Shown one piece after another: positions 11,375 through 22,830 of a DNA stretch of 64,000 nt. Under the pieces are notes generated by a model, which had not been told where the DNA came from, made no database searches, and saw nothing but the letters and a program-made list of their open reading frames with translations. The stretch comes from Neoarius graeffei (Eukaryota > Chordata > Actinopteri > Siluriformes > Ariidae). Location: assembly GCF_027579695.1 (NCBI RefSeq), contig NC_083578.1, forward strand, positions 5,312,460 to 5,376,459, written 5' to 3'. Position numbers and translations under genes: made by a program. Positions within the stretch are counted from its first letter, which is position 1. Each line of letters starts with the position of its first letter.

Positions 11375-14300
11375 CCATCAGAACACACCATGCTGCTCTC
11401 AGCCCATCAGAACACACATCGCTGCTCTCAGCCCATCAGAACACACAGCGCTGCTCTCAGCCCATCGGAACACACAATGCTGCTCTCAGCCCATCGGAAC
11501 ACAAAATGCTGCTCTCAGCCCATCGGAACACACAATGCTGCTCTCAGCCCATCAGAACACACAGCGCTGCTCTCAGCCCATCAGAACACACAGCGCTGCT
11601 CTCAGCCCATCAGATCACACAGCTCTGCTCTCAGCCCATCAGAACACACAGCGCTGCTCTCAGCCAATCAGAACACACCGCGCTGCTCTCAGCCAATCAG
11701 AACACACAATGCTGCTCTCAGCCCATCGGAACACACAGCGCTGCTCTCAGCCCATCGGAACACACAGCGCTGCTCTCAGCCAATCAGAACACACAGCGCT
11801 GCTCTCAGCCAATCAGAACACACAGTGCTGCTCTCAGCCCATCAGAACACACAGCGCTGCTCTTAGCCAATCAGAACACACAGCGCTGCTCTCAGCCAAT
11901 CAGAACACACAGCGCTGCTCTCAGCCCATCAGATCACACAGCTCTGCTCTCAGCCAATCAGAACACACAGTGCTGCTCTCAGCCAATCAGAACACACAGC
12001 GCTGCTCTCAGCCCATCAGATCACACAGCTCTGCTCTCAGCCCATCAGAACACACAGCGCTGCTCTCAGCCCATCAGAACACACAGCGCTGCTCTCAGCC
12101 CATCAGAACACACAGCGCTGCTCTCAGCCCATCAGAACACACAGTACTGCTCTCAGCCCATCGGAACACACAGCGCTGGTCTCAGCCCATCAGAACACAC
12201 AGTACTGCTCTCAGCCCATCAGAACACACAGCCCTGCTCTCAGCCCATCAGAACACACAGTACTGCTCTCAGCCCATCAGAACACACAGCGCTGCTCTCA
12301 GCCCATCAGAACACACAGTACTGCTCTCAGCCCATCAGAACACACAATGCTGCTCTCAGCCCATCGGAACACACAGCGCTGGTCTCAGCCCATCAGAACA
12401 CACAGTACTGCTCTCAGCCCATCAGAACACACATCGCTGCTCTCAGCCCATCAGAACACACAGCCCTGCTCTCAGCCCATCAGAACACACAGCGCTGCTC
12501 TCAGCCAATCAGAACACACAGCGCTGCTCTCAGCCCATCAGAACACACAGTACTGCTCTCAGCCCATCAGAACACACAATGCTGCTCTCAGCCCATCGGA
12601 ACACACAGCGCTGGTCTCAGCCAATCAGAACACACAGTACTGCTCTCAGCCCATCAGAACACACAGTGCTGCTCTCAGCCAATCAGAACACACAGCGCTG
12701 CTCTCAGCCCATCAGAACACACATCGCTGCTCTCAGCCCATCAGAACACACAGTACTGCTCTCAGCCCATCAGAACACACAATGCTGCTCTCAGCCCATC
12801 GGAACACACATCGCTGCTCTCAGCCCATCAGAACACATAGCGCTGCTCTCAGCCCATCGGAACACACAGCGCTGCTCTCAGCCCATCGGAACACACAGCG
12901 CTGCTCTCAGCCCATCGGAACACACAATGCTGCTCTCAGCCCATCAGAACACACAGCGCTGCTCTCAGCCAATCAGAACACACAGCGCTGCTCTCAGCCA
13001 ATCAGAACACACAGAACTGCTCTCAGCCCATCAGATCACACAGCTCTGCTCTCAGCCAATCAGAACACACAATGCTGCTCTCAGCCCATCAGAACACACA
13101 GCGCTGCTCTCAGCCCATCAGAACACACAGCGCTGCTCTCAGCCAATCAGAACACACAGCGCTGCTCTCAGCCCATCAGATCACACAGCGCTGCTCTCAG
13201 CCAATCAGAACACACAGCGCTGCTCTCAGCCAATCAGAACACACAGCGCTGCTCTCAGCCCATCAGATCACACAGCGCTGCTCTCAGCCCATCAGAACAC
13301 ACATCGCTGCTCTCAGCCCATCAGAACACACAGCGCTGCTCTCAGCCCATCAGAACACACAGCGCTGCTCTCAGCCAATCAGGACACACAGCGCTGCTCT
13401 CAGCCCATCAGATCATACAGCCCTGCTCTCAGCCCATCAGAACATACAGCGGTGCTCTCCACCATTCAGAACACACAGCGCTGCTCTCAGCCCATCAGAA
13501 CACACAGCGCTGCTCTCAGCCCATCAGAACACACAGCCCTGCTCTCAGCCCATCAGAACACACAGCGCTGGTCTCAGCCCATCAGAACACACAGTACTGC
13601 TCTCAGCCCATCAGAACACACAGCGCTGCTCTCAGCCCATCAGAACACACAATGCAGCTCTCAGCCCATCAGAACACACAGCGCTGCTCTCAGCCCATCA
13701 GAACACACAGCGCTGCTCTCAGCCCATCGGAACACACAGCGCTGCTCTCAGCCCATCAGAACACACAGCGCTGCTCTCAGCCCATCAGAACACACATCGC
13801 TGCTCTCAGCCCATCAGAACACACAGTACTGCTCTCAGCCCATCAGAACACACAGCGCTGGTCTCAGCCCATCAGAACACACAGTACTGCTCTCAGCCCA
13901 TCAGAACACACAGCGCTGCTCTCAGCCAATCAGAACACACATCGCTGCTCTCAGCCCATCAGAACACACAGTACTGCTCTCAGCCCATCAGAACACACAG
14001 CGCTGGTCTCAGCCCATCAGAACACACAGTACTGCCCTCAGCCCATCAGAACACACAGCGCTGCTCTCAGCCAATCAGAACACACAGCGCTGCTCTCAGC
14101 CAATCAGAACACACAGCGCTGCTCTCAGCCAATCAGAACACACAGCGCTGGTCTCAGCCCATCAGAACACACAGTACTGCTCTCAGCCCATCAGAACACA
14201 CAGTACTGCTCTCAGCCCATCAGAACACACAGCGCTGGTCTCAGCCCATCAGAACACACAGTACTGCTCTCAGCACATCAGAACACACAGTACTGCTCTC

Positions 14301-16896
14301 AGCCCATCAGAACACACAGCGCTGCTCTCAGCCCATCAGAACACACAGCGCTGCTCTCAGCACATCAGAACACACAGCGCTGCTCTCAGCCCATCAGATC
14401 ACACAGCTCTGCTCTCAGCCAATCAGAACACACAGCGCTGCTCTCAGCCCATCAGAACACACCGCGCTGCTCTCAGCCAATCAGAACACACAGCGCTGCT
14501 CTCAGCCCATCAGAACACACAGCGCTGCTCTCAGCCCATCAGAACACACCACGCTGCTCTCAGCCAATCAGAACACACATCGCTGCTCTCAGCCAATCAG
14601 AACACACAGCGCTGCTCTCAGCCCATCAGAACACACAGCGCTGCTCTCAGCCAATCAGAACACACAGCGCTGCTCTCAGCCAATCAGAACACACAGCGCA
14701 GCTCTCAGCCCATCAGATCACACAGTACTGCTCTCAGCCAATCAGAACACACAGCGCTGCTCTCAGCCCATCAGAACACACAGCGCTGCTCTCAGCCAAT
14801 CAGAACACACAGCGCAGCTCTCAGCCCATCAGATCACACAGCTCTGCTCTCAGCCAATCAGAACACACAATGCTGCTCTCAGCCCATCAGAACACACAGC
14901 GCTGCTCTCAGCCCATCAGAACACACAGTACTGCTCTCAGCCCATCAGAACACACATCGCTGCTCTCAGCCCATCAGAACACACAGTACTGCTCTCAGCC
15001 CATCAGAACACACATCGATGCTCTCAGCCCATCAGAACACATAGTACTGCTCTCAGCCCATCAGAACACAGAGTTCTGCTCTCAGCCCATCAGAACACAG
15101 CGCTGCTCTCAGCCCATCAGAACACACAGTGTTGCTCTCAGCCCATCAGAACACACAGTGTTGCTCTCAGCCCATCAGAACACATAGTACTGCTCTCAGC
15201 CCATCAGAACACAGAGTTCTGCTCTCAGCCCATCAGAACACAGAGCGCTGCTCTCAGCCCATCAGAACACACAGCGCTGCTCTCAGCCCATCAGAACACA
15301 CAGTGCCACTCTCAGCCCATCAGAACACACAGTACTTCTTTCAGCCCATCAGAACACACATCGCTGCTCTCAGCCCATCAGAACACACAGTGCCACTCTC
15401 AGCCCATCAGAACACACATCGCTGCTCTCAGCCCATCAGAACACACAGTGTTGCTCTCAGCCCATCAGAACACACAGTGCCACTCTCAGCCCATCAGAAC
15501 ACACAGTACTTCTTTCAGCCCATCAGAACACACATCGCTGCTCTCAGCCAATCAGAACACAGAGTTCTGCTCTCAGCCCATCAGAACACACAGCGCTGCT
15601 CTCAGCCCATCAGAACACACAGTGCTGCTCTCAGCCCATCAGAACACACAGCGCTGCTCTCAGCCCATCAGAACACACAGCGCTGCTCTCAGCCCATCAG
15701 AACACACAGTACTGCTCTCAGCCCATCAGAACACACATCGCTGCTCTCAGCCCATCAGAACACACAGTACTGCTCTCAGCCCATCAGAACACATAGTACT
15801 GCTCTCAGCCCATCAGAACACAGAGTTCTGCTCTCAGCCCATCAGAACACACAGTGTTGCTCTCAGCCCATCAGAACACACAGTGTTGCTCTCAGCCCAT
15901 CAGAACACACAGTGTTGCTCTCAGCCCATCAGAACACACAGTACTGCTCTCAGCCCATCAGAACACACAGTACTGCTCTCAGCCCATCAGAACACACAGC
16001 GCTGCTCTCAGCCCATCAGAACACACATCGATGCTCTCAGCCCATCAGAACACACAGTGCTGCTCTCAGCCCATCAGAACACACAGTACTGCTCTCAGCC
16101 CATCAGAACACACAGTACTGCTCTCAGCCCATCAGAACACACATCGCTGCTCTCAGCCCATCAGAACACACAGTACTGCTCTCAGCCCATCAGAACACAC
16201 ATCGCTGTTCTCAGCCATTCAGAACACACATCGCTGTTCTCAGCCCATCAGAACACACATCGCTGTTCTCAGCCCATCAGAACACACATCGCTGTTCTCA
16301 GCCCATCAGAACACACATCGCTGCTCTCAGCCCATCAGAACACACAGCGCTGTTCTCAGCCATTCAGAACACACATCGCTGTTCTCAGCCCATCAGAACA
16401 CACATCGCTGCTCTCAGCCCATCAGAACCCACATCGCTGTTCTCAGCCCATCAGAACACACAGTGCTGTTCTCAGCCCATCAGAACACACATCGCTGTTC
16501 TCAGCCCATCAGAACACACATCGCTGTTCTCAGCCATTCAGAACACACATCGCTGTTCTCAGCCTATCAGAACACACAGCGCTGCTCTCAGCCCATCAGA
16601 ACACACAGCGCTGTTCTCAGCCATTCAGAACACACATTGCTGTTCTCAGCCCATCAGAACACACATCGCTGCTCTCAGCCCATCAGAACACACATCGCTG
16701 TTCTCAGCCCATCAGAACACACAGTGCTGTTCTCAGCCCATCAGAACACACATCGCTGTTCTCAGCCCATCAGAACACACATCGCTGTTCTCAGCCCATC
16801 AGAACACACAGTGCTGTTCTCAGCCCATCAGAACACACATCGCTGTTCTCAGCCCATCAGAACACACAGCGCTGCTCTCAGCCCATCAGAACACAC
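11373..16896. repeat. 29-bp minisatellite, about 190 units
   Basis: The unit is CAGCGCTGCTCTCAGCCCAT followed by CAGAACACA, 29 bases, repeated head to tail over 5.5 kb. Variants include CCAATCAG for CCCATCAG, CATCGGAAC for CATCAGAAC, CAGATCACACAGCTCTG for CAGAACACACAGCGCTG, and CAGTACTG, CATCGCTG or CAATGCTG starts. Variants cluster: GCTGTTCTC units fill the last 700 bases, while CCAATCAG units are mostly before 15 kb. This shows local spread of variants. The CCAATCAG form is the reverse of CTGATTGG, the NF-Y/Y-box core. Because 29 is not a multiple of 3 and the unit lacks stops in this strand, all three frames stay open for over a thousand codons; I do not read this as protein coding. Confidence 0.97.
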
Positions 16897-16977
16897 CGAG
16901 CTGTGCAATTGTTACATGCTTACATCCTTTCAGCACGATGACACAGTGGCTAGTGCATCTAAGCTAATAGAAACAAA
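16897..16977. other. Flank of the minisatellite shared with 46.1 kb
   Basis: GCAATTGTTACATGCTTACA and CTTTCAGCACGATGACA match GCAATTGTTACACTCTTACATTCTTTCAGCATGATGACA at 46096-46134, directly after the two-unit form of the same repeat. This ties the two loci together as copies. Confidence 0.8.
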
Positions 16978-17075
16978 CAGTGGTGCTTGAAAGTTTGTGA
17001 ACCCTTTAGAGTTTTCCATATTTCTTTATCAATATGACCAAAAACATCATCAGATTTTCACACAAAATTATTTAT
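16978..17075 (+). mobile_element. Terminal fragment of a Tc1-like element
   Basis: CAGTGGTGCTTGAAAGTTTG onward matches the left terminus of the Tc1-like element at 42507. The match fades after the TCAGATTTTCACACAA stretch, so only the terminus remains. Confidence 0.75.
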
Positions 17076-17228
17076 TTATTTATTTATTTATTTGTAAAAT
17101 CCCATGAAGGTTTTTTTGTTTTTCTCTCCAAAAAGAAATGAAGCTTTAAAATAAGCAGCATGAACATCAGGACCACCCCAACTATCTTTTACAGTTCAAA
17201 AACTTCATTACAGTGCAATGCTCTATCA

Positions 17229-17279
<51 letters not shown>

Positions 17280-17290
17280 TATTATTATTA
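17063..17290. repeat. (TTTA)n and (ATA)n/(ATT)n microsatellites
   Basis: A TTTA tract (about 17066-17092) and an ATA tract turning into ATT (about 17230-17290) lie close together, with plain AT-rich sequence between. Confidence 0.85.
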
Positions 17291-17451
17291 ATATTCTTGT
17301 TATATTTTATTTTAAAGCATCAAATCAGTTCGGACGGTGTGTTTAAATTGAAATTAAAACTGAAAGCAGTGAGTTGTAAATACGGTAATCTTTGACCTGT
17401 ATTGAATTCAAAACAATTTGATTCAAAAGCACATAATTTGATCTTTTATGT

Positions 17452-17588
17452 CTCATCTCATCATCTCTAGCTGCTTTATCCTGTTCTACAGGGTCGCAGG
17501 CAAGCTGGAGCCTATCCCAGCTGACTCAACCCCGGACCTTCTTGCTGTGAGGCAACAGCGCTAACCACTACACCACTGTGCCACCATG
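17452..17588 (-). mobile_element. DANA/Mermaid-like SINE, internally deleted
   Basis: Reverse-strand copy that joins the SINE 3' part (CTCTAGCTGCTTTATCC, GGGTCGCAGGCAAGCTGGAG) directly to the tRNA-like head (CTTGCTGTGAGGCAACAGCG). About 230 bases of the middle are missing. Confidence 0.8.
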
Positions 17589-17872
17589 TTTTATGTCATT
17601 CATTCATTTATTTATTCAAAATAAACACTCATTTAAATTTTCATTTTTGGAACACATTTTAAAAAAGTCGGGACAGTAAAGCATTTCCCAATTTATAATG
17701 TTTATAATGTTCCCGTTCCTTCTCCCAACACTTAAAAGCTGTTTATGGACTGAAGACTCCAAGTGATGAAGTGTTTCAGATGTTATTTTTGTCCCGTTCT
17801 TCCTGTAAACAGGCCTTAAAGTGTGTAACAGTTCGAGGTCGTCACTGTCATATTTTTCATTTCTAAATTCTC

Positions 17873-18785
17873 CACACGTTCTCTATTGGGGACAGAGGGG
17901 ACACGCCCCCTTCTTCCACAGCCACGCCTTTGTAATGTGAGCAGAATGTGGTTTTGCATTGTCTTATTGAAATCTCCCTGGAAAAGACGTCGTCTTGAAG
18001 GCAGCAGATGTTTCTCCAAAATCTCAGTGCACTTTTCTGCATTAATGCTCCATCATAGAAGTGTAAGTTACCTTCGCCGAAGGCATTGACCCAACCCAAT
18101 ACCATGACACACCCTGGCTTTTGGACTTGTTCCTGCTAACAGTCTGCATGGTCCTTTTCATCTTTGGTCCTGAGCACATGGTGTCAATTTCTTCCAAAAA
18201 AGACCTGGAATACTGATTCATTCATTCATTCATTATCTCTAGCCGCTTTATCCTTCTACAGGGTCGCAGGCAAGCCGGAGCCTATCCCAGCTGACTACGG
18301 GCGAAAGGCGGGGTACACCCTGGACAAGTCGCCAGGTCATCACAGGGCTGACACATAGACACAGACAACCATTCACACTCACATTCACACCTACGGTCAA
18401 TTTAGAGTCACCAGTTAACCTAACCTGCATGTCTTTGGACTGTGGGGGAAACCGGAGCACCCGGAGGAAACCCACGCGGACACGGGGAGAACATGCAAAC
18501 TCCGCACAGAAAGGCCCTCACTGGCCCCGGGGCGCGAACCCAGGACCTTCTTGCTGTGAGGCGACAGCGCTAACCACTACACCACCGTGCCGCCTGGAAT
18601 ACTGATTCATCTGACCACAATACCCATTTCCACTGTGTGATGGTCCATCCCAGACGCCTCTGAGCCCGGAGAAGTCGACGGCACTTCTGGACACAGTTAA
18701 CATAAGGCTTCCTTTCTGCACAGTAAAGTTTTAACTGGTGTTTGTGGATGTAACTCCGTATTGTAGCTTGATAAAGGTTTGCCAA
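17873..18785 (-). pseudogene. Tc1 transposase remnant
   Basis: On the minus strand, fragments read IHKHQLKLYCAERKPYVNCV, then WTITQWKWVLWSDES (first catalytic D). After the SINE come MVLGWVNAFGEGNLHFYDGA, RRLFQGDFNKTMQNHI and SPIENVWRI (third catalytic E). This is the Tc1 DDE transposase order, but with frameshifts and small deletions: the QQDNAKPH block containing the second D is garbled. Homologous remnants with the same order occur at 61150-62245. Confidence 0.75.
18222..18594 (-). mobile_element. Full-length DANA/Mermaid-like SINE
   Basis: Reverse-strand SINE with a 16-bp target duplication TGGAATACTGATTCAT (18206-18221 and 18595-18610). The tRNA-like head is at the right. The paralogous site in the other relic is empty (near 61487-61500), so insertion followed the duplication. 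Confidence 0.92.
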
Positions 18786-18840
18786 AGTTCATTTGGTTCA
18801 TTCTGTCTGCAACGAAATACAAGTCAAATACATTAAGAAA

Positions 18841-20267
18841 CAGAGATGGACAAAGTACCCAACGTCATTACTTAAGCCAAAGTACAGGTACCACTGGTCA
18901 AATGTGACTCCGATACAAGTGAAAGTTGCCTGTTCAAGTTTTTACTTAAGTTGAACTAATAAAGTAGTTGCTTTTAAAAATACTTAAGTATTAACAGTAA
19001 ATTTTCTGTCAATGCATCATTGTATTATTGCCACAGTGCTTACAAAACCGAAGCTGTTTATTTGGCAAGATTATCTCATCTCATCTCATTATCTCTAGCC
19101 GCTTTATCCTTCTACAGGGTCGCAGGCAAGCTGGAGCCTATCCCAGCTGACTACGGGCGAAAGGCGGGGTACACCCTGGACAAGTCGCCAGGTCATCACA
19201 GGGCTGACACATAGACACAGACAACCATTCACACTCACATTCACACCTACGCTCAATTTAGAGTCACCAGTTAACCTAACCTGCATGTCTTTGGACTGTG
19301 GGGGAAACCGGAGCACCCAGAGGAAACCCACGCGGACACGGGGAGAACATGCAAACTCCGCACAGAAAGGCCCTTGCCGGCCCCGGGGCTCGAACCCAGG
19401 ACCTTCTTGCTGTGAGGCGACAGCGCTAACCACTACACCACCGTGCCGCCCTGGCAAGATTATGCTAAAACATATTTCTGAAAGGACTTCAGATAAGTTA
19501 ATGTTAGCATAACTCCATTTTTTACATGCTAACTAACAGTGTCCAAGTTAACTAGCTATGTGTTAACATTAGCCATGGACAAGGCTACGGCAACCTGGCG
19601 GGCAAATCCATAGAAAGTCATTTGACTAACCAGACTGCACAGCTATTGCAATGTTATCGCTAGCTTGAAAACCACAGACAACTTCACTGTAAGCTTTCTC
19701 TTGGAATAAAACGTTTACAGACCTCAATATGCTTCTGCAGGTTGGACGGGGAGTTTTTGTCGGCCGTGATGTGGTTTGTTTTAGGCAAACAAAGCAAACA
19801 TTTAAAACAAAACAAATCTTTAATCTTTTCAGAAAACTGAAACATGTGTTCTAGCAATAGAACCGTGAGTACATGTGTTCCCCAGAAGAACCGCCTCCTT
19901 CCATTCTGCCATCAACTGATCGTGTTAAATAACGCTGCTGAGAAATCACTGAACTTGATTTTATACAGTCTATGGACGTGACGTGACCCGAGTGATTACT
20001 GATAGACTGTCTCAGTGTCACCTGCGAAGAAATCAATCACGTTTTAGAAAAGAAAAGAAAAAAAACATCCACTTTCAAAACTGCTTCACAGTAACGAGGA
20101 CCTTGATAGAAATGTAGTGGAGTGAAAAGTACGATATTTGTCTTTCAAATGTAGTGAAGTTAAAGTCAAGTTTCCAAAAAAATAAAACTCATGTAAAGTA
20201 CAGATACTCAAAAAGTGTACCTAAGTACAGTACTCAAGTAAATGTGCTTCGTTACTGTCCACTCCTG
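18841..20267. mobile_element. Non-autonomous hAT element
   Basis: Ends are CAGAGATGGACAAAGTAC at left and GTTACTGTCCACTCCTG at right, inverted relative to each other. Flanking octamers TTAAGAAA and TTCAGAAA match at 7 of 8 positions. Subterminal copies of AAGTACxxTACTCAAGTA-type repeats occur near both ends. No transposase is seen. A SINE sits inside (19075-19451). The paralogous site upstream of DAB2 lacks the element. Confidence 0.85.
19075..19451 (-). mobile_element. Full-length DANA/Mermaid-like SINE inside the hAT element
   Basis: Target duplication TGGCAAGATTAT at 19063-19074 and 19452-19463. On the minus strand the tRNA-like head shows an A-box region (GGTGTAGTGGTTAGCGC) and a B box (GGTTCGAGCC). 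The tail ends in ATGAGATGAGATGAGAT. Confidence 0.93.
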
Positions 20268-20408
20268 TTCAGAAATCACTAGGTTTTTTTGTTTCGTTTT
20301 TTTAAATTTGCATTTTCCATACCGTCCCAACTTTAACTGATTTGAGGTTGTATTATTATCATCACAATTATTTGGTATAATTGGTTTGTTTTGATCAGTT
20401 ATGTTTCC

Positions 20409-20412
<4 letters not shown>

Positions 20413-20439
<27 letters not shown>
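20413..20439. repeat. (TG)n microsatellite
   Basis: Thirteen or so TG units in the DNA between the Tc1 relic and DAB1. A shorter tract stands at the same place upstream of DAB2 (62660-62678). Confidence 0.9.
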
Positions 20440-20869
20440 AAGCAGATGGCTGAATGGACAATAGTTGCTATGATAACATAATGTTTGACTGTTATGCAGA
20501 GAATAACATACTTTAGGAAAACAATTAAAATAAACACCCCACGATGTCTGATCCTACATGTAACTATTTTTATTGACACTAAACTTTAATTTTTAAAGAC
20601 ATGAAGGTTAAAGAAAAACAGCCCACATTCTTCTATATCTAAATAGGAAAAAATTATAAAATCTAGAACAGCTGAACTCAGATTTTGTGAATTGAAAACT
20701 AGATTATTATTATTATTGTTGTTGATTTCTCACACTCATTCCTCCTGCAGTTTGAGAGAGAAATAATCCTGAACTTGTCTTAACTGATGAATTCAGAAGT
20801 TTTAAATAGTGAACTGATGGATTTAAACCTGACAGCTTTAACAGGTGAACAGTATTGGTTTGAATTCTG

Positions 20870-20884
20870 CCTGGAAACATGTGA
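20870..20884 (+). promoter_or_regulatory. X-box-like motif of DAB1
   Basis: CCTGGAAACATGTGA agrees at 11 of 15 positions with the classical MHC class II X box CCTAGCAACAGATGA, the RFX binding site, and is followed by CTG in place of an X2 box. It lies 122 bases before the ATG and is identical upstream of DAB2. The assignment rests on sequence and position only. Confidence 0.55.
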
Positions 20885-20916
20885 CTGTGTGTGTGTGTGT
20901 GTGTGTGTGTGGTGCA

Positions 20917-20924
20917 GGATTGGT
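20917..20924 (+). promoter_or_regulatory. Y-box-like motif (GGATTGGT) of DAB1
   Basis: GATTGG is the inverted CCAAT core bound by NF-Y in class II promoters. It is embedded in TG repeats, 32 bases after the X-like motif instead of the usual 18-20. Confidence 0.45.
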
Positions 20925-21005
20925 GTGTGTGTGTGTGTGTGTGTGTAGAGTAGAGCTGCTTCACCCACACTTTCCTCAGTAAGAGAACACACTCAGAGAG
21001 GAACA

Positions 21006-21836
21006 ATGTCGGAGCTGCTGAGAATACTGCTCCTCTTACTGCCTGCCATCCTGCACACAGCAAGTGAGTATTAGATCAGCTGCTGAGGTTAGGCTGTGTT
21101 AAAGAAAACACCACCTGTGCTCTGTTAAAAAAAAGAAAAGAAAGGAAACAGACAAAGAAACAAAAAGAAGCTCGTGTTTAGAAGGATGCAGTTTCTTCAT
21201 TAAATTTGTCAGAGGAATATTACAGAACTGCAGATTTATTTATTTATTTAGTGTTTAAAGGCAGGTTTAAGTACAGAATTAGTTTTTAAAATAAACATTA
21301 AAATCGATTCAAAATAAAAACTGTATTACTCTCAGTTTTAGCAGTGAAATAAAGCTTTGGTGTTATTTTTCTCTCAGATGGAAATTCACAGGTAATGCAG
21401 CGTTGGTGCCTCTGGAGCTCTGATGATCTCAGTGACATAGAGCTCATAGAGTCTTACACCTTCAATAAGATCAAATACATAGAGTTTAACAGCACTCTGG
21501 GGAAGTTTGTGGGATACACTGCACACGGCATCTATAACGCAGAGAGATTTAACAATGACACTGCAGGGCTGCAAGCACGGAAAGCTGCTGTGGAAAGTTT
21601 CTGTAAGAACAATGCTCAGATTTACTCCAGCGACGTCCTCAGTAAAGCAGGTGAGATTATTTGTGAACCTCAAAACTTTTATTCTGTAATATTTCCAGTA
21701 TTTCTTCATTCTGCAGCAGATTTATCTTTATTTGGCAGTGGTTTATTTACTCATATTAAAATACAGAGTATATAATATACACTGAGCTGCTCTTCTCTAG
21801 CTGATTAGATACCAAATTAAATTCAGTGTCAAAAAA

Positions 21837-21883
<47 letters not shown>

Positions 21884-22830
21884 GTTTATAATGAATGACT
21901 CTCAGCTGTAAGTTGATGTTGTTGTGGTTTAATTGTGCAGTTGAGCCCCAGGTTGAGGTCACTTTGGTAAAGAAGTCAGATGGCACTCACCCAGCCAGGC
22001 TGATGTGCAGCGCTTACAGCTTTTACCCACTAGACATTGAGGTGACCTGGCTGAGAAACGGGAAAGAGATTAAGGGAGGTGTAACGTCCACTGAGGAGAT
22101 GGCTGATGGAGACTGGTACTATCAGATCCACTCACATCTGGAGTACATGCCTGAATCTGGAGAGGAGATCTCCTGCGTGGTGCAACACGCCAGCTTCCAA
22201 AAGCCCATGGTCTATAAGTGGGGTGAGTCTGATCATCACAGTTAGATCTAAATACCTGAGTCCACTGTCATGAACTGAGCTTAAAAAACAGAGATCCTGT
22301 TTCACTCACATCATAACTCATCTTTCAAAACCTGGTGTTCAGTCAACAACAATAATCAACAACTTAAAAAAATATAATCATCAAATAAAATTTATTCGGG
22401 TTTTTTATAGCTGAAAGTAAAAGTAGTTCTTAACACTGTTGTTGTATAAAAATGCTATTCCATAGCGCTTAGTGCTGCTATTAACTGCTATTATATGAGT
22501 TATTTTTGTAATCTATCTATATAAACCCCTTTCTGTCTCAGATCCCTCGATGTCTGAACCTGATAAGAGTAAGATTGCTATCGGGGCTTCAGGGCTGGTG
22601 TTGGGGATCGTGCTTTCAGCTGCTGGATTCATCTACTACAGGAAGAAATGCTCAGGTCAGTGGAAGATTGCAGGAAATCTACAAACAGAAACGTGTATTA
22701 GGACATCTGTATATTTGTTATTAAAATTGAAGTGCTATTAATAATTAATATTTAACCTTGCTACCTGATATTCATCCTTCTGCTTTATTTCTGATTTGTG
22801 TTCACAGGACGGATCCTGGTGCCGACATAA
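21006..22830 (+). CDS. DAB: MHC class II beta chain (DAB-like), complete, five coding exons
   Basis: Exons: 21006-21063, 21378-21650, 21941-22222, 22542-22655 and 22808-22830, all with GT..AG introns in phase 1, giving 249 aa. Residues 1-19 are a signal peptide (MSELLRILLLLL..). 20-110 is the beta-1 peptide-binding domain, with cysteines 30 and 95 and N-glycosylation sites NST (57) and NDT (79). 111-204 is the beta-2 Ig domain, with cysteines 133 and 189 and the WLRNG and DWYYQIHSHLEY signatures. 205-242 is the connecting peptide with a GASGLVLGIVLSAAGF-type membrane helix and YYRKK stop-transfer. The tail ends GRILVPT, as in other teleost beta chains. The product pairs with a class II alpha chain, such as the one at 32952, to present peptides to CD4 T cells. 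All frames are intact. A paralogue starts at 63300. Confidence 0.96.
21835..21883. repeat. (ATT)n microsatellite in DAB1 intron 2
   Basis: About 16 ATT units, 57 bases before the exon 3 acceptor. Confidence 0.95.

Larger units (their letters stand above)
17648..20355 (-). mobile_element. Tc1-like relic upstream of DAB1, with later SINE and hAT insertions
   Basis: The left part (AAAAAAGTCGGGACAGTAAAG) and right end (CCGTCCCAACTTTAACTGAT, then GGTTGTATTA) are degenerate forms of the inverted ends of a common fish Tc1 family whose tip is CAACCCCGATTCCAAAAAAG. The same relic lies upstream of DAB2 (60740-62605). Here it is broken by a SINE (18222-18594) and a hAT element (18841-20267), both with target duplications and both missing from the other copy. 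The relic is therefore older than the block duplication and the two inserts are younger. Confidence 0.82.

Noticed and set aside
11373-16896. CRISPR-like array
   Set aside because: Units are contiguous 29-mers without unique spacers, in vertebrate DNA with no cas genes.
11535-16941. Open frames of 1169-1289 codons as giant repeat proteins
   Set aside because: They follow from a 29-bp repeat with no stops; frames shift at every unit-length change, there is no promoter or splice logic, and three frames overlap equally.
20851-20858. AGTATTGG as the Y box of DAB1
   Set aside because: It lies upstream of the X-like motif, the wrong order for a class II promoter; GATTGG at 20918 is downstream and fits better.
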